DNA from: JAAYAY01 sp964429355
Lineage (GTDB): Bacteria > Planctomycetota > Planctomycetia > Pirellulales > Thermoguttaceae
Assembly (NCBI GenBank): GCA_964429355.1
Contig: CAYSCH010000172.1
Location: 1-18,759, forward strand
Length of the DNA: 18,759 nucleotides
Reading direction: 5' to 3'
Shown one piece after another: positions 6,553 to 16,000 of this stretch (positions within the stretch are counted from its first letter, which is position 1; every line of letters begins with the position of its first letter). A program made the translations under genes and the position numbers. A model generated the notes under the pieces. That model was not told the origin of the DNA. It worked only from the letters and a program-made list of their open reading frames with translations, and did not search any database.

Positions 6553-7475
6553 TGGGCGTCGGGGTCAACGGCGCGATCTTCGGCTTTGAACGGGGAACTG
6601 GGTTGAATCCCATCCGCAATGACCCTGACGTCTCGATCCGGCCACACCGCACGATAGCCCATCGCCCGCAGCACGAGGAGCGTTGCGAAGACAATCAAGA
6701 TGCCCCCTGCCGTCGCGATGGCGGGAACGGCCGACTTCAGGAAACCCGCACTTATCTCCGTGTAGTGAAACACGAGAACCGCGCCCAGCGCCCAGCCGAC
6801 AACCGCCGTGGCCAGTCGCGGAAGAATCCTTCCCGGTGTCAGTACAATCCAAACAACCACAAGCGGTATGCTCAGATAGATTGCGATGACGACCACGACC
6901 ATCACGGCAACCGCCAGGGCGGCTGCAAAGCCTCTGCCGATGGAGTCCGGTGAACGGCTCAAACCCTCGGTCACTCCCTTGAGGCCAAAAAGCAGTGCCA
7001 CGCTGACGGTCAGAATCATGAGGCTGCGTATCGAGAACTGCAACCGTCGCGGCGGGGGCATGTCGTGGTAGGTGAACCGTTTTAGCTGCAAACCCCGTCC
7101 CTGGGCAATCGAAAGGGGAATAGCCAACACGGTGAGTATCATGAGAATCGACATGACCGTACACACAATCCCAGGTGTGACGATCCCATAGGGTACCGTA
7201 TGAACCCATTGAATGAGAGTCACGATACACGCCGCGCCCAACGCCCGGCCTATCGTGGCCTTCCCATCCAACGTCATCCAGACCAACAACAACGCGACCT
7301 GGGCCATCACGAGGGACGCATCGATCAGCCGCAACGCCGAGTTGTTCGGGAATACCCATTGCAGCCCAACCACGCCCATTAAGAGCAAGCCCTGAGCCAG
7401 AACAACCCAGCGTACCGGCGATCGCCAGAACCGTTGGCTGAACGGCGACAAGGGCTCACCTCGAAATGGGTCCAT
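6546..7475 (-). CDS. Multi-spanning membrane protein, RLQFS family, paralogue C
   Basis: A 309-residue membrane protein with about seven hydrophobic segments, homologous along its length to the proteins at 2374-3192 and 3296-4141. Shared blocks are SPVRWVVLAQ, LVWMTLDG, PPPRRLQFSIRSLM, IPLVVVWIVLTPGRILPRLA and a GYRAVW tail. The start is the ATG at 7475, with GAGG five bases upstream; sequence further 5' is not shared with the paralogues. The C-terminus is about 27 residues longer than in the paralogues and ends DPDAQG at a stop that belongs to REP copy 6, so the last residues may come from read-through into the repeat border. Function unknown. Confidence 0.82.
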   Translation of the reverse strand: MDPFRGEPLSPFSQRFWRSPVRWVVLAQGLLLMGVVGLQWVFPNNSALRLIDASLVMAQVALLLVWMTLDGKATIGRALGAACIVTLIQWVHTVPYGIVTPGIVCTVMSILMILTVLAIPLSIAQGRGLQLKRFTYHDMPPPRRLQFSIRSLMILTVSVALLFGLKGVTEGLSRSPDSIGRGFAAALAVAVMVVVVIAIYLSIPLVVVWIVLTPGRILPRLATAVVGWALGAVLVFHYTEISAGFLKSAVPAIATAGGILIVFATLLVLRAMGYRAVWPDRDVRVIADGIQPSSPFKAEDRAVDPDAQG

Positions 7476-7583
7476 CACAACCTCGTCTGACCGATCGGAG
7501 CATCGCCACTTCCTCGGCTCTCTGTTCGGCTCGGTGGAGAGTGGATTGGCGCGCGCCCACTTGCTTTCCGCCCGGCAAAGAAC

Positions 7584-7614
7584 GAAAAACGGGGCGCGAC
7601 TCACGACGCGCCCC
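7584..7614 (-). terminator. Intrinsic terminator after the CotH-like gene
   Basis: On the minus strand GGGGCGCG, an eight-base loop and CGCGCCCC form a perfect 8-bp GC-rich stem, followed directly by GTTTTTC. The stem lies about 60 bases past the stop of the CotH-like gene and about 110 bases before the start of membrane paralogue C, so it separates the two transcription units. Confidence 0.85.
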
Positions 7615-7675
7615 ATTGTGCCCCGGGAGGCGGGGCAGTGCAATCGGCTGCTTCATCCACCGGGCCGGTTTGGCC

Positions 7676-10399
7676 CTATTCCGAATCGCGATTCTCCTTG
7701 CCCGGAGAGGGAACGAGCGGTCGCCAGGTCTCCGCTCCGTCCGGGAATCGGCCGTAGGAAACGTCGTCAGTCTGTTTGTCGAAACGCACGTGGTCGACCA
7801 CGACGTCGGCACCGTCGTTCTGCACGGAAAGTGAGATCTCTTCCCCCTTCTTCGACAGCTTGAAGTTGCAGTGCAGGCCCGAGGTGGCCGTCTCGTCCTC
7901 ATCGGCCCAGATGAGCAGACGCCCCTTGCCCGGGATCTTCGTGCCGGCCGGCAGGGGCCATTTGCCGAGATTCTCCCCGGTATCGCTCAGATACATCCCG
8001 GTGAGATCCACTTCGCGATCGCTCCCATTGAACAGTTCGATCCAGTCCCCCCTGTCGTTTCGCGACTCGCCTGCAGATTTCGCCCTTCCTGCCAGGAACT
8101 CGTTGATAACCACGGGCGACTGCACAATCTTGGCCGGAACAGCCGTTTTGGCTCCAGGTGTTTTCTGGGGTTCCGGATTTGGCTCTGGCTCGGGAGAGCT
8201 CTTGAGTTCCAAAGTGGCCTTCCGTTCAGAAGCCGGCGTCGGCGGCAAAGCCTCCTTCACCTGAAAGAGTCCTTCCTGTTCCGAGGGTTTCGGCGAGTCG
8301 GCCGCTGGCTCCGATTCAGCGGCATTCTGCGACTCCGTCGGGGCCTTGGGTTCGGGCAGGACCAGTGCCGTCTCCTGAGGCAGGGCAACGATTTCCGCAT
8401 GCTTCAGCAGGAACTCGCGGCGTTTCTCGGCAAAACTCCGCAGTCCCCCAGCACGCCCGTCCTCGCTCGGCTCATCGGCTGTTGCCTCGAGGAAGGCCTC
8501 ATAGCTCGACAGCTTCTTGGTGTCGGCTTCCACTTCCTTTTCGATCAAGCTGCGATATCCGGCGACCACCGGTCCGAGGTTCTTCCAGTCGAGTGATTTC
8601 TCGGCAATGGCGCGGACGTACTCGAGATACTTCCGCCGGAAGCTGGGCACCTGGAGCAGTTTGCTGCGGAGCGGCTTGCCGGCATCGTCCAGAGCGACCA
8701 GCGGATCGAGTTCCACCCCGCCGTGGCCGAAGCCCGGTCCGCCGCCTCCGGGGCCTCCTCGTCCAGGGCCCCGGCCGAAGCCACGTCCGAATTCACGCTG
8801 TCCGCGTTCCGCCGCAGCTCCCTGGCGGGCACCACCAGCGGCCTGTCCGGCTGCAGGGGCACCTGGAGCCGTGCTGGGAGCCTCGGCTGCAACCCGTTCG
8901 CCCGGGGGAGGTCCAAAGTCGCCGGGAAATCCACCCTCGTCCGGTGGCGTGAAATCACCGGGAAAACCTCCACCCGGGGGCATGAAGTCGCCCGGGAAAC
9001 CACCGGGAGGTCCGAAGTCGCCGGGGAAGCCGCCCGGCCCGCCGCCAGGGCCACCCGGACCACCAGGGCCGCCCGTCCCATGAAAGGCTTCGTTCATGTC
9101 GTGGGGAGCAATGTAGAACTTGCCGCCGTTTTCATGAAAGAGGTAGTAGTCACTGGCACGGGTCCAGTAGCCGTCGCTGTTGGAGGTGACCACGTCGAGT
9201 GCCAGAAAGCAGAGCGTGCTGTCGATATCGAGAATCGGGGTGATCGCCTCTTCCAACTGATCGGCGGGCGTTTCGTTGAGCACGCGGCACAGGTTGATCA
9301 GGTCCCGCCACGACTCTTCCTTGTCCTTGGTCTTGATTTCGAACCGGCGCCGGTAGTCTTCGATGTTCTCGCCGAGATAGCGCAGCCCGCCATCGGCACC
9401 GGGATTGCCGATCACCTTCCAACGAGCGCCGGAGTCTGACTGGTAATTCTCGGCCAGGAATTCCTTGTTGAATTGCTGAACGTTGCTGTAGAGACCCCAG
9501 CTCTCGCCGTTGATGACCACCTTGACGACGTTGGCCTTCGGGGCAGCCATGTACTGACGGGCGATATGGGAATAGAGAACGCTGCTCAGCAGCGTCGAGT
9601 CGCCGGCACAATTGAGCAGGTTGAGCGTCTTGTAGCCGTAGAGCCGTTGCTCGGCATCTACGTAGTCGAGCGACAGGTTGAGCGATCGCTTCGATCCGGC
9701 CGGCACCATCATGTAGGACGACATGCCCCGAAAATGAACTCCCACGTTCGGATAGCTCTTGCCGTCGACCGTCAACGTGGCCGGAACCTCGACATCGGTG
9801 TTCTTGAAGGCAGCCAGTTCGGCTTCCCAGTCTTCGTTTTCGAACTGGAGGAACAGCGTCCGCAGAACCTTCGGATCGTAGAGCGGTGCGTCGGGGTAGA
9901 CGGCCACGTCTTCAGGCGAAACCTTGGGCCCCGGCTTGGCCGGCTCCCGGTTGCCCGGGCCGCCCGGACCGCCGAAACCGCCCGGACCGCGACCGCCGGC
10001 ACCGACCGACTGACGCGCTTCGTTGCGTTCCTCGAGATTGAGCCTTCCATCGCCGTCGTGGTCGAACTCGGCCACGAGTTGACGTTCCTGGCCTCCCGGT
10101 CCACCGGGTCCACCGCCGGGCCCGCCGAAGAAACCTCCCCGCCCGCCCCCGGGGCCGCCGAAGCCATCCGGGCTGCCGAAGCCGCCAGGGCCAGGAAATT
10201 CGTCCCGCCGCCGGGAATCACGGGGGTCTGAAGAAGCGGGCTGGCCACGATCCGACCCGTCCATCTGCCACCAAGGCTTCTGCGGAGTCGCTGGGGCGCC
10301 CGCCTGTTTCGCTGGGGGTTGGGACCAGAGCATGGGAGCGCTGAAGAGCGCGGCTCCCAGGACCGCCACACCGACCAAGCCAACAACGATTCTTCGCAT
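7676..10399 (-). CDS. Exported CotH-kinase-like protein with EF-hand and lamin-tail domain
   Basis: A 907-residue protein. Residues 1-26 are a signal peptide. A Gly/Pro-rich stretch (68-104) precedes an EF-hand loop at 113-124 (DHDGDGRLNLEE, with calcium ligands at loop positions 1, 3, 5 and 12). A CotH-like atypical kinase domain starts near 172 and shows FRGMSSY, KRSLNLSLD, NGESWGLYSNVQQ and PHDMNEAF. It is split by about 120 residues of GGPGG / FPGDFGPPGG low complexity (441-561) before the domain resumes at VELDPLVAL. After an acidic, Pro-rich linker a lamin-tail domain runs from about 763 (VVINEFLA, DWIELFNGSDREVDLTGMYL) to the end. The start ATG has GAGGAG seven bases upstream. CotH proteins phosphorylate secreted or coat proteins. 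The gene follows DUF4956 and VTC genes, a common bacterial grouping. Confidence 0.87.
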   Translation of the reverse strand: MRRIVVGLVGVAVLGAALFSAPMLWSQPPAKQAGAPATPQKPWWQMDGSDRGQPASSDPRDSRRRDEFPGPGGFGSPDGFGGPGGGRGGFFGGPGGGPGGPGGQERQLVAEFDHDGDGRLNLEERNEARQSVGAGGRGPGGFGGPGGPGNREPAKPGPKVSPEDVAVYPDAPLYDPKVLRTLFLQFENEDWEAELAAFKNTDVEVPATLTVDGKSYPNVGVHFRGMSSYMMVPAGSKRSLNLSLDYVDAEQRLYGYKTLNLLNCAGDSTLLSSVLYSHIARQYMAAPKANVVKVVINGESWGLYSNVQQFNKEFLAENYQSDSGARWKVIGNPGADGGLRYLGENIEDYRRRFEIKTKDKEESWRDLINLCRVLNETPADQLEEAITPILDIDSTLCFLALDVVTSNSDGYWTRASDYYLFHENGGKFYIAPHDMNEAFHGTGGPGGPGGPGGGPGGFPGDFGPPGGFPGDFMPPGGGFPGDFTPPDEGGFPGDFGPPPGERVAAEAPSTAPGAPAAGQAAGGARQGAAAERGQREFGRGFGRGPGRGGPGGGGPGFGHGGVELDPLVALDDAGKPLRSKLLQVPSFRRKYLEYVRAIAEKSLDWKNLGPVVAGYRSLIEKEVEADTKKLSSYEAFLEATADEPSEDGRAGGLRSFAEKRREFLLKHAEIVALPQETALVLPEPKAPTESQNAAESEPAADSPKPSEQEGLFQVKEALPPTPASERKATLELKSSPEPEPNPEPQKTPGAKTAVPAKIVQSPVVINEFLAGRAKSAGESRNDRGDWIELFNGSDREVDLTGMYLSDTGENLGKWPLPAGTKIPGKGRLLIWADEDETATSGLHCNFKLSKKGEEISLSVQNDGADVVVDHVRFDKQTDDVSYGRFPDGAETWRPLVPSPGKENRDSE

Positions 10400-10443
10400 C
10401 GATCATCTCCTCAGGCGGCATCCATGCCGAATGGTTCAGATTG

Positions 10444-10510
10444 GTAGCCGAACTCGCCAGAGTATTGGTACCAATCGCCTGGAGGGCCAAACTCTGGCGA
10501 GTTCGGCTAC
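10444..10510. repeat. Perfect inverted repeat with 20-bp arms
   Basis: Arms at 10444-10463 (GTAGCCGAACTCGCCAGAGT) and 10491-10510 are exact reverse complements around a 27-base loop. The loop itself contains the 12-bp palindrome ATTGGTACCAAT (10464-10475). It lies 9 bp past the VTC gene stop and 45 bp before the CotH start. No T-run follows, so it is more likely a mobile or dispersed stem-loop than a simple terminator, though it could attenuate transcription between the two genes. Confidence 0.9.
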
Positions 10511-10519
10511 AGACTCTTT

Positions 10520-11281
10520 CTACGCCGCCGTTGGGATCAGTCCCAGCAACCGGCAGCCGTGCACGTATTTCGAACACCGGCCCACCCGCAGGGCCAGAGG
10601 ATAAAGCAGTCTCTTCAACTCCCACTCGCGTCCGACGGGCGTTTTGCCCTCGACAACTATCAGGTCATAAAGTCTGTGTGGAAACGAAGTGTTCATGAAC
10701 CTTCTGCCGGTCTGGTCGTAAAATGCCAGATCGTAGTCCAGGGTGATCCGCAGGCTGCCGTCGCCTGAGGCAAAATGTTCTCGTTCATATTCCACGATCG
10801 CCACCGGCTCGCTCGAAGCGAGCACCTGGCCGATGTGCTGGTCCGGCAGCGTTGCCAAGAGACCTTCGACGATTTGCCGGTACGACATTTCGACCAGGGG
10901 CCGGGGGGCCTCGATCTGCAGACGATGCTTTCCCGTGATGCGGTTGCTCCGCCACTTGATCTCGAAGAAGAAATCCTTCCCGGGGGTGAGCGAGTCGTAC
11001 CAGCGCAGCCGGAGTTTCTGCCGCCTTCCCACACCGGCCAGGTTGGCGCGACAGGCCGAGAGTCGGACATCGTCGAAGTAGATGCTGCGAACGGTCGATA
11101 CCCGTTGATTGTGGACGAGCCGGCGACAGTTCACATCCAGGATCGTGCGCAGCTTGCCGAGGTCGGCCGCTCCCAGGGTGAACTTCACTTCTCGTCGCGA
11201 CGCCAGGTCGCTGCGAGTCGTTTGCGAGCCGATCATTCGGAACGCCCCCCGAATGCCGTCGATTGGGGCCAGGTAATGCAC
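10520..11281 (-). CDS. VTC-domain protein (polyphosphate polymerase-like)
   Basis: A 253-residue cytoplasmic protein made of a single VTC domain, a tunnel-fold nucleotide-using family related to yeast Vtc4. Conserved blocks are RREVKFTL (29-36), STVRSIYFDD (62-71), KLRLRWY (89-95), FFEIKWRSNRITGKHR (105-120), VEYERE (163-168), LRITLDYDLAFYD (177-189), VVEGKTP (209-215) and RCSKYVHGC (235-243). These supply the basic and acidic residues that line the tunnel. Vtc4 makes polyphosphate from ATP; the product of bacterial VTC proteins next to CotH is not well defined. The GTG start at 11281 has GAGGG six bases upstream, overlapping the DUF4956 stop nine bases away, so the two genes are one operon. 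Confidence 0.85.
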   Translation of the reverse strand: MHYLAPIDGIRGAFRMIGSQTTRSDLASRREVKFTLGAADLGKLRTILDVNCRRLVHNQRVSTVRSIYFDDVRLSACRANLAGVGRRQKLRLRWYDSLTPGKDFFFEIKWRSNRITGKHRLQIEAPRPLVEMSYRQIVEGLLATLPDQHIGQVLASSEPVAIVEYEREHFASGDGSLRITLDYDLAFYDQTGRRFMNTSFPHRLYDLIVVEGKTPVGREWELKRLLYPLALRVGRCSKYVHGCRLLGLIPTAA

Positions 11282-11290
11282 GAGTCACCC

Positions 11291-11989
11291 TCACAGCATC
11301 GAGTTGACATTGACATAGGAAAACTCACAATCGGGAAGCCGCTCCCGAAGCCGCGTCAGCAGTCCCATCGTTTCCCGGCCCTCCGTCCGGCTGAGAACGA
11401 TTCGCACCTGGCCACGGCCGTTCTCGATATCGCAGCGTTGCAGTGTGCAGGGACCGGCCAGTTCTTCGACAACGGCGAGCACGTCCGAGCCATTGCCGAA
11501 ATGGCGCTCTGAGTCGCCGCTGATCGTCAGCAGCAGATTCTGCTGCTGCCTTCCTCGACCAGCCACGTGCATTCCGACAACGAACACCGTGGCCACCAGC
11601 ACCAGCACCACCGCCAGAAGAGGCAACCCGGCTCCGAGCGCCAGCCCCACTCCGATGCAGAGAAACAGGTAGACCAATTCTTCCGGTTCCTTGATCGCCG
11701 CACGAAAACGTACAATCGATAGCGCCCCGACCAGCCCCAGCGAGAGGGCCAGCGACGACTTGACCACGGAGATCACTCCGATCGTGACCAGAGTCAGCAG
11801 CGGAAAGACCCGCGTGATCGAGTCGCTGTCGGAGGGCGAGGAACCGCAGCAGCGATAGAGGAGCCGAATGTAGAGCGCCAGGAATCCTCCGAGGAGCAGA
11901 TAGACGGCCAGGGTGAGGGCCGAGATATTCTGCGCCACCGATACGGAATCTTGGAGCTGCTTCCAGGTTTCTTGGATTTGATCTTGCAT
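11291..11989 (-). CDS. DUF4956 membrane protein
   Basis: A 232-residue protein with about four hydrophobic segments in residues 22-142 and a soluble C-terminal domain of about 90 residues. The block SSLALSLGLVGALSIVRFR followed by AAIKEPEELVYLF (residues 78-108) is the hallmark of the DUF4956 family. Residues 150-232 look like a small alpha/beta domain (LLLTISGD, CTLQRCDIE, VRIVLSRTEGRE). The start is the ATG at 11989; the 48 residues that could be added upstream are Arg-rich and unlike the family. The VTC gene begins nine bases after its stop. DUF4956, VTC and CotH genes often occur together, which suggests one envelope or surface-protein process; the exact function is unknown. Confidence 0.87.
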   Translation of the reverse strand: MQDQIQETWKQLQDSVSVAQNISALTLAVYLLLGGFLALYIRLLYRCCGSSPSDSDSITRVFPLLTLVTIGVISVVKSSLALSLGLVGALSIVRFRAAIKEPEELVYLFLCIGVGLALGAGLPLLAVVLVLVATVFVVGMHVAGRGRQQQNLLLTISGDSERHFGNGSDVLAVVEELAGPCTLQRCDIENGRGQVRIVLSRTEGRETMGLLTRLRERLPDCEFSYVNVNSML

Positions 11990-12350
11990 AGGTCGTGCCT
12001 GACGTTGGTGACTGGCTTGGAGAACGAGAGGTGACCCGGATAATCCACCGCCGGTGACGGAATCTGCTGGAAATCTTGCCGCTCTCCGCTCTCTGGCAAT
12101 CCTGCGAAAATCTGCGAAAATCATTCGTGGCAATCACTTACGAAACCGAGCTGGCCAACCGGGGTTGATTTCTTGGAAGCACATTCCTCGTCAACCCGGC
12201 TCCGGCTCGACAGTATCTTGCTGTTTCCCTGCCCCGCTCCCCCATGCGAGAGCAATCGCAGTGAAGCGGTTTTTGAGCCGTTGCCAGACAACAGCCAATC
12301 CCGAGCTGTGGATCTCCGGGGACCGCGCTCGTTCTACTGAGTAAGCAGAA
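11990..12350. other. 361-bp divergent intergenic region
   Basis: This gap separates the divergent DUF4956 and sigma-factor genes and should hold both promoters. I see no strong sigma-70 match. It contains a 10-bp tandem duplication (TGCGAAAATC at 12103-12112 and 12113-12122) and an inverted repeat GGGTTGA / TCAACCC (12162-12168 and 12191-12197). No gene is evident. Confidence 0.5.
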
Positions 12351-12977
12351 ATGATCGACCCAACCATTCGTCAGCGACTTGGAACCGACGCGGAAGGTGT
12401 TCTTGCAGAAGAGTTTTCGCGAAATCGCGACCGCTTCTGGCGAATGGTCGGTTTTCGGCTCGACGCCGCCTTGGCAGGCCGGGTGGACCCCGATGACGTG
12501 CTCCAGGAGGCCTGGTTGGCAGCGACCCAACGGGTGGAGTACTTCCTGCAGAACGAATCGCTGTCGATGTTCGTTTGGCTGCGACTGATCGTTCAACAGA
12601 CGCTGATCGACGTCCAACGGCGGCACCTCGGTGCCAAGAAACGAGACGTGTACCGCGAACGGTCGATCCACGCCGATCGCTGGCCGCAAAACACGTCGGT
12701 TTCGCTGGTCGCGAAGCTGTTGGGGACCTACACTTCACCCAGCCAGGCGGCCGTGCGAGATGAGCGTGCCGCCCAGTTGCGCGAGGCGATCGATCAGATG
12801 GACGAAATCGATCGCGAGGTCCTTGCCTTGCGTCATTTCGAGGAATTGACCAATTCGCAGGTCGCCGAAGTGCTGGGGATCCAGGAGACAACCGCCAGCA
12901 ACCGCTATGTGCGTGCGCTGCGACGCCTGAAGGTAATCCTCGACGGAATCCCCGACTTCGGGCAGTTTGAAAGATGA
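12351..12977 (+). CDS. ECF-type RNA polymerase sigma factor
   Basis: A 208-residue sigma-70 family protein with two domains. Region 2 covers about residues 20-100: DPDDVLQEAWLAATQR is the region 2.2 core-binding helix, and MFVWLRLIVQQTLIDVQRR is the 2.4 promoter-reading part. Region 4 covers about 140-200: LREAIDQMDEIDREVLALRHFEELTNSQVA leads into the helix-turn-helix VAEVLGIQETTASNRYVRALRRLK, here described in two pieces. No anti-sigma gene is adjacent; the next gene, 50 bp downstream, is a membrane Ser/Thr kinase, an arrangement typical of planctomycetes in which the kinase probably controls the sigma factor. The ATG at 12351 gives the usual length; the ribosome binding site is weak. Confidence 0.88.
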   Translation: MIDPTIRQRLGTDAEGVLAEEFSRNRDRFWRMVGFRLDAALAGRVDPDDVLQEAWLAATQRVEYFLQNESLSMFVWLRLIVQQTLIDVQRRHLGAKKRDVYRERSIHADRWPQNTSVSLVAKLLGTYTSPSQAAVRDERAAQLREAIDQMDEIDREVLALRHFEELTNSQVAEVLGIQETTASNRYVRALRRLKVILDGIPDFGQFER

Positions 12978-13027
12978 CCCGGTTTGCGTCCAGTGTTGAG
13001 GCTTTCGCCGGCTGAATCGATACGAAG

Positions 13028-16000
13028 ATGAACGACCAACCTTCCCGCGACCCGATCGAGATACTCGCCGAGGAGTTCGTCCAGCGATACCGCGAGGGAG
13101 AACGTCCGACAATCGACCAGTTCGCCCGTGAGCACGCGGAATATGCCGACGACATCCGCAACCTGTTCCCGATGATCGTCAATATCGAAAGTCTGAAGCA
13201 GGAGACTGCGGCCTCCGGGCTGACCGCGACCCTCGCAGTGACGGGTATCGAGCGGCTGGGTGATTTCCGCATCATTCGCGAGATCGGCCGGGGCGGTATG
13301 GGCATCGTCTACGAGGCGGAGCAACAGTCGCTCGGCCGGCACGTTGCCCTGAAAGTGATCGGAGCCAACGTGGCCAGCTCGGCCCACGGGGTACTGCGTT
13401 TTCGCCGCGAGGCCGAGGCTGCCGCCCGGCTCCACCACACCAACATCGTGCCGATCTACGGTGTGGGCGAGGAAAACGGCATCTACTTCTACGCCATGCA
13501 GATGATCGACGGTGTTGGCTTGGACACGGTACTGGACGCCCTGCGGAACGGGTCCCTTCCGACCACGCGCGGAGAAAACAGCGCCGCAACACCTGGAATC
13601 GGAGTTGGCTCATCGACGGCCGCAGCCGCCCTCGAAGTGGCGGCGGTTCTGCGCGACGGCTCGATTTCTCAGAGCAAAAGGCCAACTCGTGTGGACGCGG
13701 AGGCAACTGCCGTCGCTGCCACGCTCGAATATCCCATCACCCGCCCGGAAGCTTGCGGGAACCACCCGCCGGCCCGGCCCAAAGTCGGGGGACGTTACTG
13801 GAAGAGCGTGGCGAGACTGGGGGCTGCGGCCGCGGGGGCTCTCGAGTATGCCCACCGGCACGGTGTTCTTCACCGCGACGTGAAACCGTCGAATCTGCTA
13901 CTGGACCGGGAGGCCAATCTCTGGATCGCCGACTTCGGACTGGCCAAACACTCCGATAGCGACAACCTCACCAAGACCGGCGACGTGGTGGGCACACTCC
14001 GCTACATGGCACCGGAGCAGTTCGAGGGAAAGAGCGATCACCGCAGCGATATCTACAGCCTTGGATTGACGCTCCACGAACTGCTCACTTTCCAGCCTGC
14101 ATTCGACGAGGCGGAGCAGGGCCCCCTCGTCCGTCAGAAGATGCACGGCGCGCCACCCCGTCCGCGAAGCCGAAACCCGGCGATTCCCCGGGACCTGGAA
14201 ACGATCGTTCTCAAGGCATGTGCAACGGTTCCGGCCGATCGCTATCGGTCGGCCGGCGAGCTGGCTGATGACCTCCAGCGATTCCTGGACGAGAGACCGG
14301 TGGCGGCCCGGCGGGTGGGTTTCGCGGAGCAGCTCTGGCGCTGGTGCCGCCGCAACCCGGCCATCGCCGGCTCGACCGCGGTGACATTGGCCCTCCTGAT
14401 CACAACCGCGGTCGTTGCCGTGGTCAGCAATATCGCCATCCGAGCGGCCCTGACGACGGCTCAGGATGCACGCAGCGACGCCCTCAAATCGCAGAAACTG
14501 GCGGAGGGCAATCTGAGTCTGGCGATCGACGCCTTCGAGAGCATTTTCGACAACGTGGCCAACCGGGGCATTCCCCAATCGCTCCAGCTCGAATACGAAG
14601 ACGAAAGCGCGCCGAAATTCGAATCCATCCTCAGCGACGCCGATGCCGACCTGTTGCGCGAGCTGTTGACCTTCTGGGAGAGGTTCGCCCGCCAGAACAG
14701 CCCCGACGCGCAACTCCAGGCGCGGACAGCCGCCGCCTATCACCGCATCGGGCAGATCCATCAGCGTCTCGGCCACATCGACGATGCTGCAGAATCGTAC
14801 GCCGAATCGCTTGCGATCTACGACCGGCTGCTCGCTGAACAGCCCGACCACGTCGATCAAATCATCGCCAAGGCTCAGCTCCTGAACGATCGGGGAGGCC
14901 TGGCCAGCGAGCCGATGAAACGTTCCCGGCGGATGGCCGACGACCATCTCCAGGCAATCGCGTTTCTTTCAGATCAGCCCGGGACGATCGCTGCGGCTCC
15001 GCCGGTGCGTTACGAACTTGCCCGAAGCCACGACCTGGCAGGCTCCGCATTCTTCCGCGACCTCATGTCGGGCCTCCTGTTGGACTCGCCACCTGGGCCT
15101 CCCGGCATGAGAGGCCGTGGCCCCGGGTCGGGTCACGATGGTCCACCGCCGGAAATGTGGAACGAACCGGGGATCGGTCCGCCGCACGATTTCGGCCCGC
15201 CGCCGAAGATGGACGAGGGGATGGGTCCTCCCCACGATATCGGACCGCCCGGCGGCATTAACCCCAAGGAGTTCACCGAACAGCATCTTTCCCAAGCTTA
15301 CGAGATCATCTCCGAACTGCTGAAGGACGATCCCAGGAATCCCCAGTATCGGCTCCTTCTGGCCCAGGTTCAGCGCCACCGCCTGGTTCACCTGAGTCTT
15401 GGCGGCCGCACCGCCGAGGCGAAGGAACCGTTCGACGCAGCGAAGACGATTCTGACCGCCCTGGTGGCGGAGTATCCCCAAAAGCCCCAGTACCGTCTGG
15501 AGTTGGCCGATACTCTTTCGCTGGCCGGCGAGCGGCTCTCCTCGCTCTCCGAAGCGGAGGCAAGAGACTACCTTCATGAAGCCATCGAGTCCTGCCAGCA
15601 ACTCGCCCGCGCGTTTCCGAACGCCCCTGAATACCAGGCGCTGCTGGCCAAGTCGTATCAGATTCTGGCAAACGTCGAGCAGGCAAGTCACGATCTGAAG
15701 GGGGCCGAGGAGAATCTCGATCTGGCCAGAAAGGGACTGGAATCGCTTGTCGAACGCAGTCCCGACAAGGCGTTTCACGAGGCCAGGTTGATCGGGGTAC
15801 TCTGGGAGCTGGCAAGACTGAAGCGAGCCCGAGGTGCCCAGGAGCACGACACGAACCTGATTGCCGAATCGCGAGAACTGCTCGACGATGCGATCCAACG
15901 TTTCTCGGCCAGCACCGATCGCGAGGAAGATCCGTTCCGGCGACGGGTTCAGTCGAGCCTTTACGAAAGCCTTTCCGAAACGCTCTCGCTTCTGGGCGAC

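Noticed and set aside
8365..9439. Several plus-strand frames with Pro- and Arg-rich products
   Set aside because: They are shadows of the Gly/Pro-rich repeats of the CotH-like gene.
13898..14947. Long minus-strand frame within the kinase gene
   Set aside because: Antisense shadow; the plus strand has intact kinase motifs across it.
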